Shown: piece after piece, positions 45,402-53,517 of the stretch
Layout: every line of letters starts with the position of its first letter
How positions within the stretch are numbered: position 1 is the first letter of the stretch
NCBI GenBank assembly: GCA_025149285.1
Contig: CP102274.1
Coordinates: 1,069,501 to 1,133,500 of the forward strand
DNA length: 64,000 nt
Reading direction: 5' to 3'
From: Hungatella hathewayi
GTDB lineage: Bacteria; Bacillota; Clostridia; Lachnospirales; Lachnospiraceae
The notes under the pieces: model-generated
What the model was told of the DNA's origin: nothing
The model's database searches: none
What the model saw: the letters and a program-made list of their open reading frames with translations, nothing else
Made by a program: the position numbers and the translations under genes

Positions 45402-45581
45402 CTACTTTCACAAAAAAATATTATTTCATCTCTATTATTGCACGTTTTTGACATTTTTAAGTTTTATCTTTTATGATAGTATCTAATATTTGTTGTATTT
45501 TGGAACAAGTTTAATATGTTTTTGTACAATTATTCTTATTGAAACAATATTTCAAATTAAAAAATATTCCATACATAATGC

Positions 45582-45610
45582 TTGACTTTTTACGTGTTTA
45601 TCCATATACT
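45582..45610 (+). promoter_or_regulatory. Promoter of the LacI/sugar-kinase genes
   Basis: TTGACT (45582-45587), 17-base spacer, TATACT (45605-45610). Confidence 0.8.
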
Positions 45611-45617
45611 AATAGAA

Positions 45618-45631
45618 TGAAACTGGTTCCA
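45618..45631. promoter_or_regulatory. LacI-type operator, autoregulatory copy
   Basis: TGAAACTGGTTCCA starts eight bases after the -10 element, covering the transcription start. It shares TG-AA--GGTTCCA with the operator at 45351-45364. A further half-site GGTTTCA follows at 45638-45644. Confidence 0.7.
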
Positions 45632-45661
45632 TTTATTGGTTTCATGAACGGAGGAATCATT

Positions 45662-46672
45662 ATGGCACAGTTAACAATCTCTGATATTGCAAAAAAAGCC
45701 GGTGTTTCAAAAGCGACCGTTTCACGTGTTCTTAATAATAATCCTAATGTAAAAGATGAAACCCGTGAAAAAGTATTAGCTATTATGCAGGCCAAAGGCT
45801 ATTCGCCATCGGCAGCAGCAAGATCGCTTTCCAAGCAGACAAGCGATACCATAGGTGTAATTGTCCCCGAAATTGACAATCCATTTTTTGGCCGTCTGCT
45901 GCGCGGTGTCATTGATGTAATGGGCAGCTACAATCTCAGTATGATCTGTTGCAACACGGATGATACCATATCGAAGGATTTGGAATCGTTAGATATGCTT
46001 AATAACCACCGGGTTCGGGGGCTTATTTATACTCCTGCTACGGATTACAGCATTCCTCAGGATAAACTTCAGCTAAAAAAGATGCTGCAGCTTATTGATG
46101 CTCCGGTAGTACAGATCGACCGTATGGTTAGCGGGATTAATGCGGATTGTATCCTTTTCCGCGATGAAGAAGGGGTCTATCAGGCAACACAGATGTTAAT
46201 TCAGGCCGGACACAAAAAGATTGGAATTATCAATGCAACACTCGATCAATATCTTGCGAGAATACGTCAAAAAGGATTTATTCGTGCTATGGAAGAGGCA
46301 AGACTTCCGGTCGAAGAGCGCTATCAATTTTTCGGCAATTACCGGATGTCCAAAGCCTATGAACTTGCCAAAGAGATGCTTGCCATGCCTGACCGTCCTA
46401 CCGCAGTGATCACCTGTAATAACAACACCACGCTGGGACTGTTGAAAGCACTGCATGAACGAAATGAAACAATTCCGGAATCCTTATCATGTATTGGACT
46501 GGATAGTATAGAAGTGCTTAAGTACACGGGCAATAATTTCAATTTCATCGAGCGAGACTCTTATGCTATGGGACGAGAAGCCATGGAGCTGTTAATCAAA
46601 CGCATTGCATTTCCCGATATGCCCAAACGGACGATCTATCTTGATACATCCGTTGTAATTCACAAACTGTAA
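45662..46672 (+). CDS. LacI-family transcriptional regulator of the sugar island
   Basis: A 336-residue repressor: helix-turn-helix and hinge at about 4-55 (ISDIAKKAGVSKATVSRVLNNN) and sugar-binding domain at about 62-330. It is divergent from the ABC-esterase operon and followed by the sugar kinase. Matching palindromes lie just downstream of the -10 of its own promoter and of the operon's promoter, so it probably represses both. The ATG at 45662 is used because GGAGG lies seven bases upstream and the HTH starts immediately; the upstream open frame contains its promoter and operator. Confidence 0.94.
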   Translation: MAQLTISDIAKKAGVSKATVSRVLNNNPNVKDETREKVLAIMQAKGYSPSAAARSLSKQTSDTIGVIVPEIDNPFFGRLLRGVIDVMGSYNLSMICCNTDDTISKDLESLDMLNNHRVRGLIYTPATDYSIPQDKLQLKKMLQLIDAPVVQIDRMVSGINADCILFRDEEGVYQATQMLIQAGHKKIGIINATLDQYLARIRQKGFIRAMEEARLPVEERYQFFGNYRMSKAYELAKEMLAMPDRPTAVITCNNNTTLGLLKALHERNETIPESLSCIGLDSIEVLKYTGNNFNFIERDSYAMGREAMELLIKRIAFPDMPKRTIYLDTSVVIHKL

Positions 46673-46803
46673 ATCATTCTAATATTTGAATAAATTATTA
46701 TTTTTGAAATGTCCCATTTTATCTGTCTTCCACACTTTGCTGGAAAGGGTCCCTGCCTTTTGTTAATCCGGCAGTAATATTCTATGGAAGGTTAGGTAGA
46801 ACT

Positions 46804-47748
46804 ATGAAAAAGCCACGCATTTTAGTTATAGGCAGTATATTTATGGATCTTATATTTCACGGTATCCCGAGACTTGCCGAATATGGTGAATCTCTATCCG
46901 GTGAAAGCTATTCTTACGTTCCCGGCGGAAAAGGCGCCAACCAGGCCGCCGCCGCCGCCCGAATGGGGGCGGACACCACCCTGGCCGGCTGTCTGGGATG
47001 TGATGATAATGGAGAACTGTTATTAAATAATTTAAAAGCATTTCATATCAATACGAATCATATCCTTAAGGCACCTGAATCGCAGACAGGGCTCGCTCTT
47101 ATGTTGGTAGACAGCGCCAGCGGCAGGTACGTGTCCTACAATGTAATGGGTGGTAATAATCTGATTACTCCTGGACAGGTGGAAGACGCGTTAAACGATT
47201 GCCATTATGATATGATTCTAATTCAGCTTGAAATGCCTCTTGAAACGGTTTACCGAACCTGTGAAATGGCGGCTGAACGCAGGATTCCCGTTTTTCTGGA
47301 TGCTGGCCCGGCTATGTCCATACCTCTCTCGCGCTTGAGTGGTATCTTTATCATCTCTCCAAACGAGTCAGAGACAAAGGCCCTCACCGGAATAACCGTG
47401 GACAGTAACGAGAATATCCGCCGGGCTGCGGAAATGCTTTACCAGCGCGTTCATCCGTCGTATGTACTGCTGAAGCTGGGCGAGCGCGGAGCATTCTGCT
47501 ATGATGGTACTGATTCTGATTTCGTCCCCGCCTTCAATGATATAACAGCAGTCGATTCTACTGCTGCCGGAGACACTTTTGGCGGCGCATTCGCCGCCGC
47601 ATATTGCAGCGGTTCCAGTATCCATGATTCCGTTCTCTTTGCTAACGCCGCCGCTGCCATATGTGTATCACGCCGGGGCGGACAGCCGGCTATCCCATCA
47701 TATGAGGAAGTTACGGCATTTTTAAAAGTACGCGGTATTGATATATAG
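46804..47748 (+). CDS. PfkB-family sugar kinase (ribokinase-like)
   Basis: A 314-residue ATP-dependent kinase. Signature 1 is GGKGANQAAAAARMGAD (about 40-56) and signature 2 DSTAAGDTFGGAF with catalytic Asp 257. It probably phosphorylates the sugar brought in by the neighbouring ABC transporter, feeding the SIS isomerase. Ribokinase is the closest well-known type, but PfkB kinases vary widely in substrate. It follows the LacI gene by 131 bases without a visible terminator, so both may share the operator-controlled promoter. The ribosome site GGAAGGTTAGGTAG is somewhat far from the ATG. Confidence 0.9.
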   Translation: MKKPRILVIGSIFMDLIFHGIPRLAEYGESLSGESYSYVPGGKGANQAAAAARMGADTTLAGCLGCDDNGELLLNNLKAFHINTNHILKAPESQTGLALMLVDSASGRYVSYNVMGGNNLITPGQVEDALNDCHYDMILIQLEMPLETVYRTCEMAAERRIPVFLDAGPAMSIPLSRLSGIFIISPNESETKALTGITVDSNENIRRAAEMLYQRVHPSYVLLKLGERGAFCYDGTDSDFVPAFNDITAVDSTAAGDTFGGAFAAAYCSGSSIHDSVLFANAAAAICVSRRGGQPAIPSYEEVTAFLKVRGIDI

Positions 47749-47760
47749 ATGCAGATAAAT

Positions 47761-47820
47761 AAAAATACACGAAGCAGCGGCAGACCGGCAATGCGGTTCG
47801 CTGTTTCGTGTATTTTTATT
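47761..47820 (+). terminator. Terminator after the sugar kinase
   Basis: AAAAATACACGAA (47761-47773) pairs with TTCGTGTATTTTT (47805-47817), 12 bases after the stop. The A-rich left arm makes it work in both directions. Confidence 0.9.
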
Positions 47821-48177
47821 CCGATTATGATTACCACCTTAAGTTATGTCATGTCTCACTGCTCTGACGGATTACCGCTGTTGATGGTGGCCTGTTTTAG
47901 CAGGTCCTTGCTGAAGCAGCCAATGCGTGGTTTTCATAGGCATTCCTGATACATGAGTCAAGTTCCGTGCTGCCACGGACAAATATCTTATATTTTGGTA
48001 CATATAAAAGTGGTATCGAAGTGGCTTTCGGTGATCAGCTGGCAACGTAAATAAATCATAGAAGAACGCGGTGGACAGAAAAATGATGATTATACAGCAG
48101 CACTTGTCTGTTCAGAACTGGCAGGTGAGATATTTGACTGGTCTTTTCCTTGCAGTTACAAACGAGTAAGTTACAGT
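47821..48177. other. Gene-free stretch at the right edge of the sugar island
   Basis: No intact gene is visible. Short protein-like stretches such as NDDYTAALVCSELAGE (around 48082-48130, plus strand) are bounded by stops and could be gene remnants. No repeats, terminal inverted repeats or att-like sites are seen. Confidence 0.4.
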
Positions 48178-49935
48178 TTATGCAGAAGAACTGTTTGATG
48201 AAGAGACCGGACTGCTGAACAGCTGCTTTCCGACCGTAAGCTCCACCCGGCAGCCTGCCCCGGGGGCGGGGTGTATGGTCACCCCATATCCCGGTCCGTA
48301 GTAAAGTTTGAGTCGTTCGTCTACATTCTTAAGCCCTACTTTACCAGGACGCGAGGGGTTATCCGCCGCAGCCGCATCCGGGCGGCAGCCTGCACCGTTG
48401 TCTGAAACTGTAAAGATCAGCTTTTCTCCTTCTTCCTGCACGGTTATCGTGATCTGGCCGGGGCTGTCCAGCGGTTTGATTCCGTGGTAGATACTGTTTT
48501 CTGCAATGGGCTGGAGAATGATTTTGGGAACCGTGTAGTCCAATACCTCTTCGGGTGCATGGATTGTATAGTTCAGTTTGTCTCCATACCGTTCCTTCTG
48601 TATATACAGATACTGCCGAACGTGTTCCAGTTCATCCCCCACGGTAATCAGTTCCCGGCCTCCGCTTAGCGACAGGCGGAAAAAGGCGGCCAGAGACTTG
48701 GTAAGGGCAATGACCCTGGTGCTGTCGTTGAATTCTGCCATCCAAACGATGGTATCCAGAGTATTATAAAGAAAATGAGGATTAATCTGGCTGACCAGGG
48801 CGTTAAGCTCGGCATGGCGCAGTGTCTTTTCCTTGTCCGATATCTCATCCATCAGGATGCGGATCCGGTGAATCATCCGGTTATAGTTGCCGGCCAGCAG
48901 TTCCACTTCATAAAAACTGTTTTTTCGAATACGCACTTCTGCCAGCTTTTCAATCTCGTTCATCCCTCGTTCCAGGTCTGCCATAGGGGTAGAAAGACGG
49001 CGGGTGAAGAGAATTCCGATTAAAAGAACTGCGATAAAAAGCAGACCGCCCGTCAGAAGTACCGCTTCAAAAAGCTGCCGTTCCAACATCTTTAAGGTGT
49101 CTAATGACACTACGCCAACCATGGTCCAGCCGGTTTTTTCGATCTGAGTCTGGCAGGTGAGAAGATTCGACGCTTTATCGTAACCGTCTCCTGCGGACTG
49201 GATTTCCAAAAGCTGCGCCAGCTTGTCAGGATCAGAGAAATAGCTGGTATCCTTATGATAGACCGGCTCCCCTTTGTCATTCAGGAGGAAGACGTAGCCC
49301 TCCCTGCCTAAATCCAGGCTGCGCAGGTGGTCTTCGATGACGCTGTATTCCATATCCATTAGGAGAACCCCCAGATTGTCACCGGAATCTCCGGTGATTT
49401 CAGTGCTTACAGAGATTACCCAGTTATCTTTGTCAGAAGAGAAGCTCTGCATCCTGGCACCGGTGAGAACCGGCATTGTATTGTGGATGGACTCGATATA
49501 CCAGTCTTCCTTCATCATGTCACTGGAGACGGACATATCTAAATTTTTCTCATTGGAAAGGATTCGCCCGTCTTTGGATACGACAACGATGGATTTGATG
49601 GAGGAATCGTTTTGAAGCAGTGTATCAATCTGGGACAGCAGTCCGGTACGCAGGCTCTCTTCATCGTCTGACAGATACTGGCGGAGCGATGGGCTGCCGG
49701 CGAAGACGTTGGATTCCCCTTTGACACGTGCAATGTATGTTCCGATATTGGCGCCGCTCATCTCCAGCAAGTCATGGGTTTTGGAGATTGTCTCGCTCAT
49801 CAGCAGATTCGATGCGAACCAGTAGACGGCTCCGCTGAGAAGCAGGATGACAGTCAGCCCTGCGCCGAGGAAGAACAGGGAGAGCTGAACACTGAAGCGG
49901 CGGCTCCAGTCCCGGAGCTTAAATTGTTTCCCCAT
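48178..49935 (-). CDS. YesM-type sensor histidine kinase
   Basis: A 585-residue membrane kinase: helix at about 17-38, large extracellular dCache-like sensor (about 40-275), second helix (about 290-312), HAMP (about 315-370), the YesM-type phosphoacceptor region with QINPHFLYNTLDTIVW (about 395-415) and an ATPase domain with NSIYHGIK and VSDNGAGCRPD. Such kinases control sugar or polysaccharide uptake with AraC-type response regulators. ATG 49935 follows CGGAGG and overlaps the 3' end of the regulator gene by 17 bases, giving translational coupling; the open frame above it overlaps the regulator and is rejected. Confidence 0.92.
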   Translation of the reverse strand: MGKQFKLRDWSRRFSVQLSLFFLGAGLTVILLLSGAVYWFASNLLMSETISKTHDLLEMSGANIGTYIARVKGESNVFAGSPSLRQYLSDDEESLRTGLLSQIDTLLQNDSSIKSIVVVSKDGRILSNEKNLDMSVSSDMMKEDWYIESIHNTMPVLTGARMQSFSSDKDNWVISVSTEITGDSGDNLGVLLMDMEYSVIEDHLRSLDLGREGYVFLLNDKGEPVYHKDTSYFSDPDKLAQLLEIQSAGDGYDKASNLLTCQTQIEKTGWTMVGVVSLDTLKMLERQLFEAVLLTGGLLFIAVLLIGILFTRRLSTPMADLERGMNEIEKLAEVRIRKNSFYEVELLAGNYNRMIHRIRILMDEISDKEKTLRHAELNALVSQINPHFLYNTLDTIVWMAEFNDSTRVIALTKSLAAFFRLSLSGGRELITVGDELEHVRQYLYIQKERYGDKLNYTIHAPEEVLDYTVPKIILQPIAENSIYHGIKPLDSPGQITITVQEEGEKLIFTVSDNGAGCRPDAAAADNPSRPGKVGLKNVDERLKLYYGPGYGVTIHPAPGAGCRVELTVGKQLFSSPVSSSNSSSA

Positions 49936-50698
49936 GCCCGGCCTCCGATCTGAATTCTTTTGGAGTTTTCTTGTATTTGCGCCGGAAACATACGCTGAAG
50001 TAGTTGGGATCGTCAATGCCAACTGCCGCCGCAATCTCATAGTTCTTCATCTGCGTGGACAGCAGAAGGATTTTTGCGCGCTCTAAACGGAGGTCGAACA
50101 GATAATCCCTGAAATTTTCGCCGAAGCACCGTTTGAAAAGCGTACTTAAATAACTGATATTATATCCCAGCTCTGCAGCCATGGTGCTGAGGGAAAAATG
50201 GGAATCGGACAGGTGTTCTTCCAGGATACCGGCCATCTGGGCGCGGAGGCCGGATTCATCTTCCGTACCGGCATTTCCGGCCAGTTTATCGACGGCCTGA
50301 CGTACTGCTGCGAAATTGTCCGCCTCTTTTTTCTTTTCGACGAGATGGAAGAGCAGCTTCTGCACATCGTCGCGGGACAGGGGTTTTAACGCATAGTCAT
50401 CCACTCCGATTTTGATTGCGCGTATGGCGTAGTCCAGGTAATCGTAACCGGTGAGGATGGCTATTTTTATGGAAGGATCCAGTTCCTTTGCCAGCCGGCA
50501 GAATTCGAGGCCGTTCATCTTTGGCATATTGATGTCTGCCAGAATTAAGTCGATACGATGGCTGCGGACAGCCTCCAGACCCTCCTCGCCGTTCTCCGCC
50601 TCAAAGAACTCATCTATTCCGAGACGGTCAAAATCAATAAAAGCCCGGATGCCACGGCGGATAAGACTTTCGTCCTCGACTACCAGAAGATGATACAT
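49919..50698 (-). CDS. YesN-type response regulator with AraC output domain
   Basis: A 259-residue regulator: receiver domain (about 1-120, phospho-Asp 55 in LILADINMPKMNG, Lys in ALKPLS) joined to an AraC helix-turn-helix (about 155-255) ending in DPNYFSVCFRRKYKKTPKEFR. Kinase and regulator overlap and form one leftward operon. No sugar transporter adjoins on this side, so the target may be a distant locus or the neighbouring island (inference). ATG 50698 follows GGGAGG at seven bases; an upstream in-frame ATG at 50722 precedes that site and is rejected. Confidence 0.93.
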   Translation of the reverse strand: MYHLLVVEDESLIRRGIRAFIDFDRLGIDEFFEAENGEEGLEAVRSHRIDLILADINMPKMNGLEFCRLAKELDPSIKIAILTGYDYLDYAIRAIKIGVDDYALKPLSRDDVQKLLFHLVEKKKEADNFAAVRQAVDKLAGNAGTEDESGLRAQMAGILEEHLSDSHFSLSTMAAELGYNISYLSTLFKRCFGENFRDYLFDLRLERAKILLLSTQMKNYEIAAAVGIDDPNYFSVCFRRKYKKTPKEFRSEAGHGETI

Positions 50699-50745
50699 GG
50701 CGCCGCCTCCCTTCTTTTCCATTCTGTATTTGTATCATTATATAG

Positions 50746-50782
50746 CGCCGGGACGAAGATATCAAGTCTTCCGGTCCCGGCG
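50746..50782 (-). terminator. Hairpin after msrAB, probable terminator
   Basis: CGCCGGGAC (50746-50754) pairs with GTCCCGGCG (50774-50782), extended by GAAGA/TCTTC with a two-base bulge. The leftward tail is only CTATATAATG, so termination may be partial. Confidence 0.5.
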
Positions 50783-50801
50783 TTATCGTTCTATGGCCGT
50801 A

Positions 50802-51962
50802 TTACATATCAAACAGTGGTTTAAGGTAGCCGTAGCCTTCCGTCTCCAGATCGTCGAAGGGGATGAAGCGGATCGAAGCACTGTTGATACAGTAGCGAAG
50901 TCCGCCCAGATCTTTCGGTCCGTCATCAAAGACGTGGCCTAAGTGGGTATCTCCGGCACGGCTGCGTACCTCCGTCCGCTTCATATTAAAACTGGTGTCG
51001 GTATGTTCTGTTACGACCTCAGGAATGATTGGTTTTGAAAAACTTGGCCACCCGCAGCCGGATTCAAATTTGTCCTCGGAACTGAACAGCGGTTCCCCTG
51101 TGACCACATCTACATAGATCCCCTTGTCAAATGTGGCGGCGTACTCGTTGGTATAAGGGCGCTCCGTGTCATTATTCTGAGTCACCTGGTACTGGATATC
51201 AGTCAGTTTTTCTTTCAATACCTGATCGTCAGGAACCGGATAATCTTCAGGCCGAATTAAGACGGAGAGATCATCGGACATGCCAAGCCCTTCTTCCCCG
51301 ATGAATTCATCTGCGGCGTTTAAGTTGATGTGGCAGTAGCCGCCCGGATTCTTATCCAGATAATCCTGATGATAGTCCTCTGCCAGATAGAACTGATTCA
51401 GGGGCAGGATTTCTGTGACGACCGGATCCTTATAGTTCTCCTTCTGGCGGGCAGCTGCAGACTCGGCGATGGCTTTATCTGCTTCATCCACATAATAGAT
51501 GCCGGAGCGGTACTGGCTCCCGCGGTCATTTCCCTGACGGTTGATACTGGTCGGGTCAACGACTTTGAAAAAACCGTCTAACAGCTGTTCTGTGGAGATA
51601 AGAGCAGGGTCATAGACGACCTTGACCGTCTCCGCATGGCCGGTATTGTCATAGCAAACCTGCTCATAGGTTGGATTTTCCGTATTTCCATTGGCGTATC
51701 CTACGTCGGTATCACGTACTCCGGGCAGTTTTTTCATGTAGGCCTCGATGCCCCAGAAGCAGCCGCCGGCCAGGTAAATGGTGTGTAAATTGTCGTTGTT
51801 CATCATGGGTTCCTCCTGTTTTTGTTCCATGGACATAGTATCTGCTGTTTTCCCTGTATTAACAGCGCCGGTATTCAGCGTGGAGGCAGAACAGCCTGTG
51901 AGCAGAGCCATGGCGGCAGCCATAATGCCCATGCCCATTGATTTTTGCCAGTTTTTTTTCAT
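50802..51962 (-). CDS. msrAB: Methionine sulfoxide reductase MsrA-MsrB fusion, membrane lipoprotein
   Basis: A 386-residue bifunctional enzyme that repairs both stereoisomers of methionine sulfoxide. A lipoprotein signal (LLTGC, cysteine 24) places it outside the membrane. MsrA follows with catalytic Cys 68 in GGCFWG (about 60-220), then MsrB (about 245-385) with [21 protein letters not shown] and catalytic Cys 358 in RYCINSAS. The MsrB zinc CxxC pairs are not evident. It is last in the leftward operon with a CcdA-like electron carrier and a TlpA-like thiol protein, the same three parts as the extracellular Msr pathway of Streptococcus pneumoniae. The ATG follows AAGGAG. Confidence 0.96.
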   Translation of the reverse strand: MKKNWQKSMGMGIMAAAMALLTGCSASTLNTGAVNTGKTADTMSMEQKQEEPMMNNDNLHTIYLAGGCFWGIEAYMKKLPGVRDTDVGYANGNTENPTYEQVCYDNTGHAETVKVVYDPALISTEQLLDGFFKVVDPTSINRQGNDRGSQYRSGIYYVDEADKAIAESAAARQKENYKDPVVTEILPLNQFYLAEDYHQDYLDKNPGGYCHINLNAADEFIGEEGLGMSDDLSVLIRPEDYPVPDDQVLKEKLTDIQYQVTQNNDTERPYTNEYAATFDKGIYVDVVTGEPLFSSEDKFESGCGWPSFSKPIIPEVVTEHTDTSFNMKRTEVRSRAGDTHLGHVFDDGPKDLGGLRYCINSASIRFIPFDDLETEGYGYLKPLFDM

Positions 51963-51986
51963 GATACATGCTCCTTTCTATCCCGA

Positions 51987-52577
51987 TTATTTTACAGATT
52001 CGAAAACTGTCTTAATCGTCTCATTGTCCGCATGGCCCGGAACTAACCTGACCATCACACCGTCAGAACCGATATATTCTGATGTGGGATAGCCGCGCAC
52101 ACCGGCCTGTGTCCCGTAAGCCCCGTCTGTGTCAAACAGAACTGTGATATGTTCGGTGTTTTCAACACCGGAAAACCATTTCTTGAAATCTTCGGTATTC
52201 TTTTCCCCTTTCTGCCCGGGGGCTACAATGGTTAAAACTCTAAAATCATTTTCTTCCGCGGAGAGCGTGTTGATATCCTCTAAGCCGCCCAGGCAGATCG
52301 GGCACCAGGAAGCCCAGTATTTCAGATAAACTTTTTCCCCATTAAAATCAGAGAGCTTAACCGTATTGCCGTCCAAATCCATCATTTCAAAGTCAGGCGC
52401 GGGGGTTTTCGGATTCATCATTTCGGAAGTACTTTCCTTCTTCATCTCTGATTCCTCTTCCCCCATGGATTGAGAGGCAGCAGACCCGGTTTTTACCACA
52501 GTTCCGGCGCCGCAAGCGGTTAGAGAAATCAGTAAAAATACGGAAACAGCACCTGTTAATAAATTTTTTTTCCTCAT
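51987..52577 (-). CDS. Thioredoxin-like (TlpA/ResA-type) lipoprotein
   Basis: A 196-residue extracytoplasmic thiol reductase. The lipoprotein signal ends in SLTAC (cysteine 22), followed by a Glu/Ser/Met-rich linker. The thioredoxin fold (about 57-195) holds the redox pair Cys 92/Cys 95 in YWASWCPIC and the cis-Pro region GVRGYPTSEYI. It most likely carries electrons from CcdA to MsrAB, as Etrx proteins do in pneumococcus. It begins 20 bases after ccdA and ends 24 bases before msrAB. The ATG follows AAGGAG. Confidence 0.93.
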   Translation of the reverse strand: MRKKNLLTGAVSVFLLISLTACGAGTVVKTGSAASQSMGEEESEMKKESTSEMMNPKTPAPDFEMMDLDGNTVKLSDFNGEKVYLKYWASWCPICLGGLEDINTLSAEENDFRVLTIVAPGQKGEKNTEDFKKWFSGVENTEHITVLFDTDGAYGTQAGVRGYPTSEYIGSDGVMVRLVPGHADNETIKTVFESVK

Positions 52578-52597
52578 AGTTTCTCCTTTCTGCTGTG

Positions 52598-53296
52598 TTA
52601 AACAAAGACAGTCAGAATACTGCCCAGATGATCCGTCATCAGTAAAAATCCCATCAGAATGATGATAACGCCGCCGGCAGTCTTGATTTTTCCAAGGTGC
52701 CGATGAAGTCTTGTGACCTTCGCCAGCAGTACATCGGAAAAGAGAGACAGTGCCAGAAATGGGATCAGGAATCCCAGGGAGTAAACCGCCATTAAGAGAG
52801 CGCCGTAGAGCGGCCGGCTGCTGGTGGCAGATAACCCCAGAATTGCACCCAGGACCGGACCGATGCAGGGGGTCCAGCCAAAACTGAATGTAAGCCCTAA
52901 TAAAAATGCTCCGATATAGTCACCTCTCCGGGAGCGTTCCAAATTGACTCTTTTTTCCCGGTACAGCCATTTGATGGGAATCAGTCCTGTCTGATGGAGT
53001 CCCAGGATCATGACAATGAGTCCCATTACAGTCAGAAATGATTTGCTGCGGATGACTGATCCCAGCGCCCCTGCGCCAAAGCCCAGAAGGATAAAGCATA
53101 CGGAAATACCGGCAACAAACAGAACGCTTTTTAAGAATACACGAAGCTTTCGTCTGGCTGCGTCTTCTTTTGACGCAACTCCGCCAGATGAAAAAAGGGA
53201 GAGATATACCGGCAGGAGCGGGAGGATACAGGGGGAGAAGAAGGAAACAAGTCCTGCGGCAAGCACTGTACTGATGGAAAGGAAGCTGGGGGTCAT
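52598..53296 (-). CDS. ccdA: CcdA-type thiol-disulfide transmembrane carrier
   Basis: A 232-residue protein with six membrane helices that moves reducing power from cytosolic thioredoxin across the membrane. The two essential cysteines are in FFSPC (Cys 23) and WTPC (Cys 144). It is the first gene of the three-gene operon with the TlpA-like lipoprotein and MsrAB, completing an electron path from the cytosol to oxidised methionine outside. No cytochrome c genes are near, so the Msr role is preferred over cytochrome c maturation. The ATG follows AAGAAAGAGGTG. Confidence 0.92.
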   Translation of the reverse strand: MTPSFLSISTVLAAGLVSFFSPCILPLLPVYLSLFSSGGVASKEDAARRKLRVFLKSVLFVAGISVCFILLGFGAGALGSVIRSKSFLTVMGLIVMILGLHQTGLIPIKWLYREKRVNLERSRRGDYIGAFLLGLTFSFGWTPCIGPVLGAILGLSATSSRPLYGALLMAVYSLGFLIPFLALSLFSDVLLAKVTRLHRHLGKIKTAGGVIIILMGFLLMTDHLGSILTVFV

Positions 53297-53431
53297 GGCG
53301 TCACCTCTTTCTTGATTGATGACTTTATTTTACCTCCTGTGAACCGTTATTGTAATGGAACGGCTTTCGGTTTTTCTTTGATTTCTTTAGGTGGATGCCA
53401 CTGGTTTCAGCGAAAGGAGAGTGCGGGAGGG

Positions 53432-53498
53432 AGCCAGAAGAATAAGGATGCCACAATATTGTCTCATTGATAAGATTGCGGCATCTCTCTTTCTGGCT
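53432..53498 (-). terminator. Hairpin after the first tandem-wHTH regulator gene
   Basis: AGCCAGAA (53432-53439) pairs with TTCTGGCT (53491-53498); GATGCC/GGCATC and ACAAT/ATTG pair further in. The leftward tail CCCTCCC is not T-rich, so it may be an mRNA 3'-end hairpin rather than a true terminator. Confidence 0.45.
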
Positions 53499-53517
53499 GG
53501 TTAAGAAGCGAAGAAAG

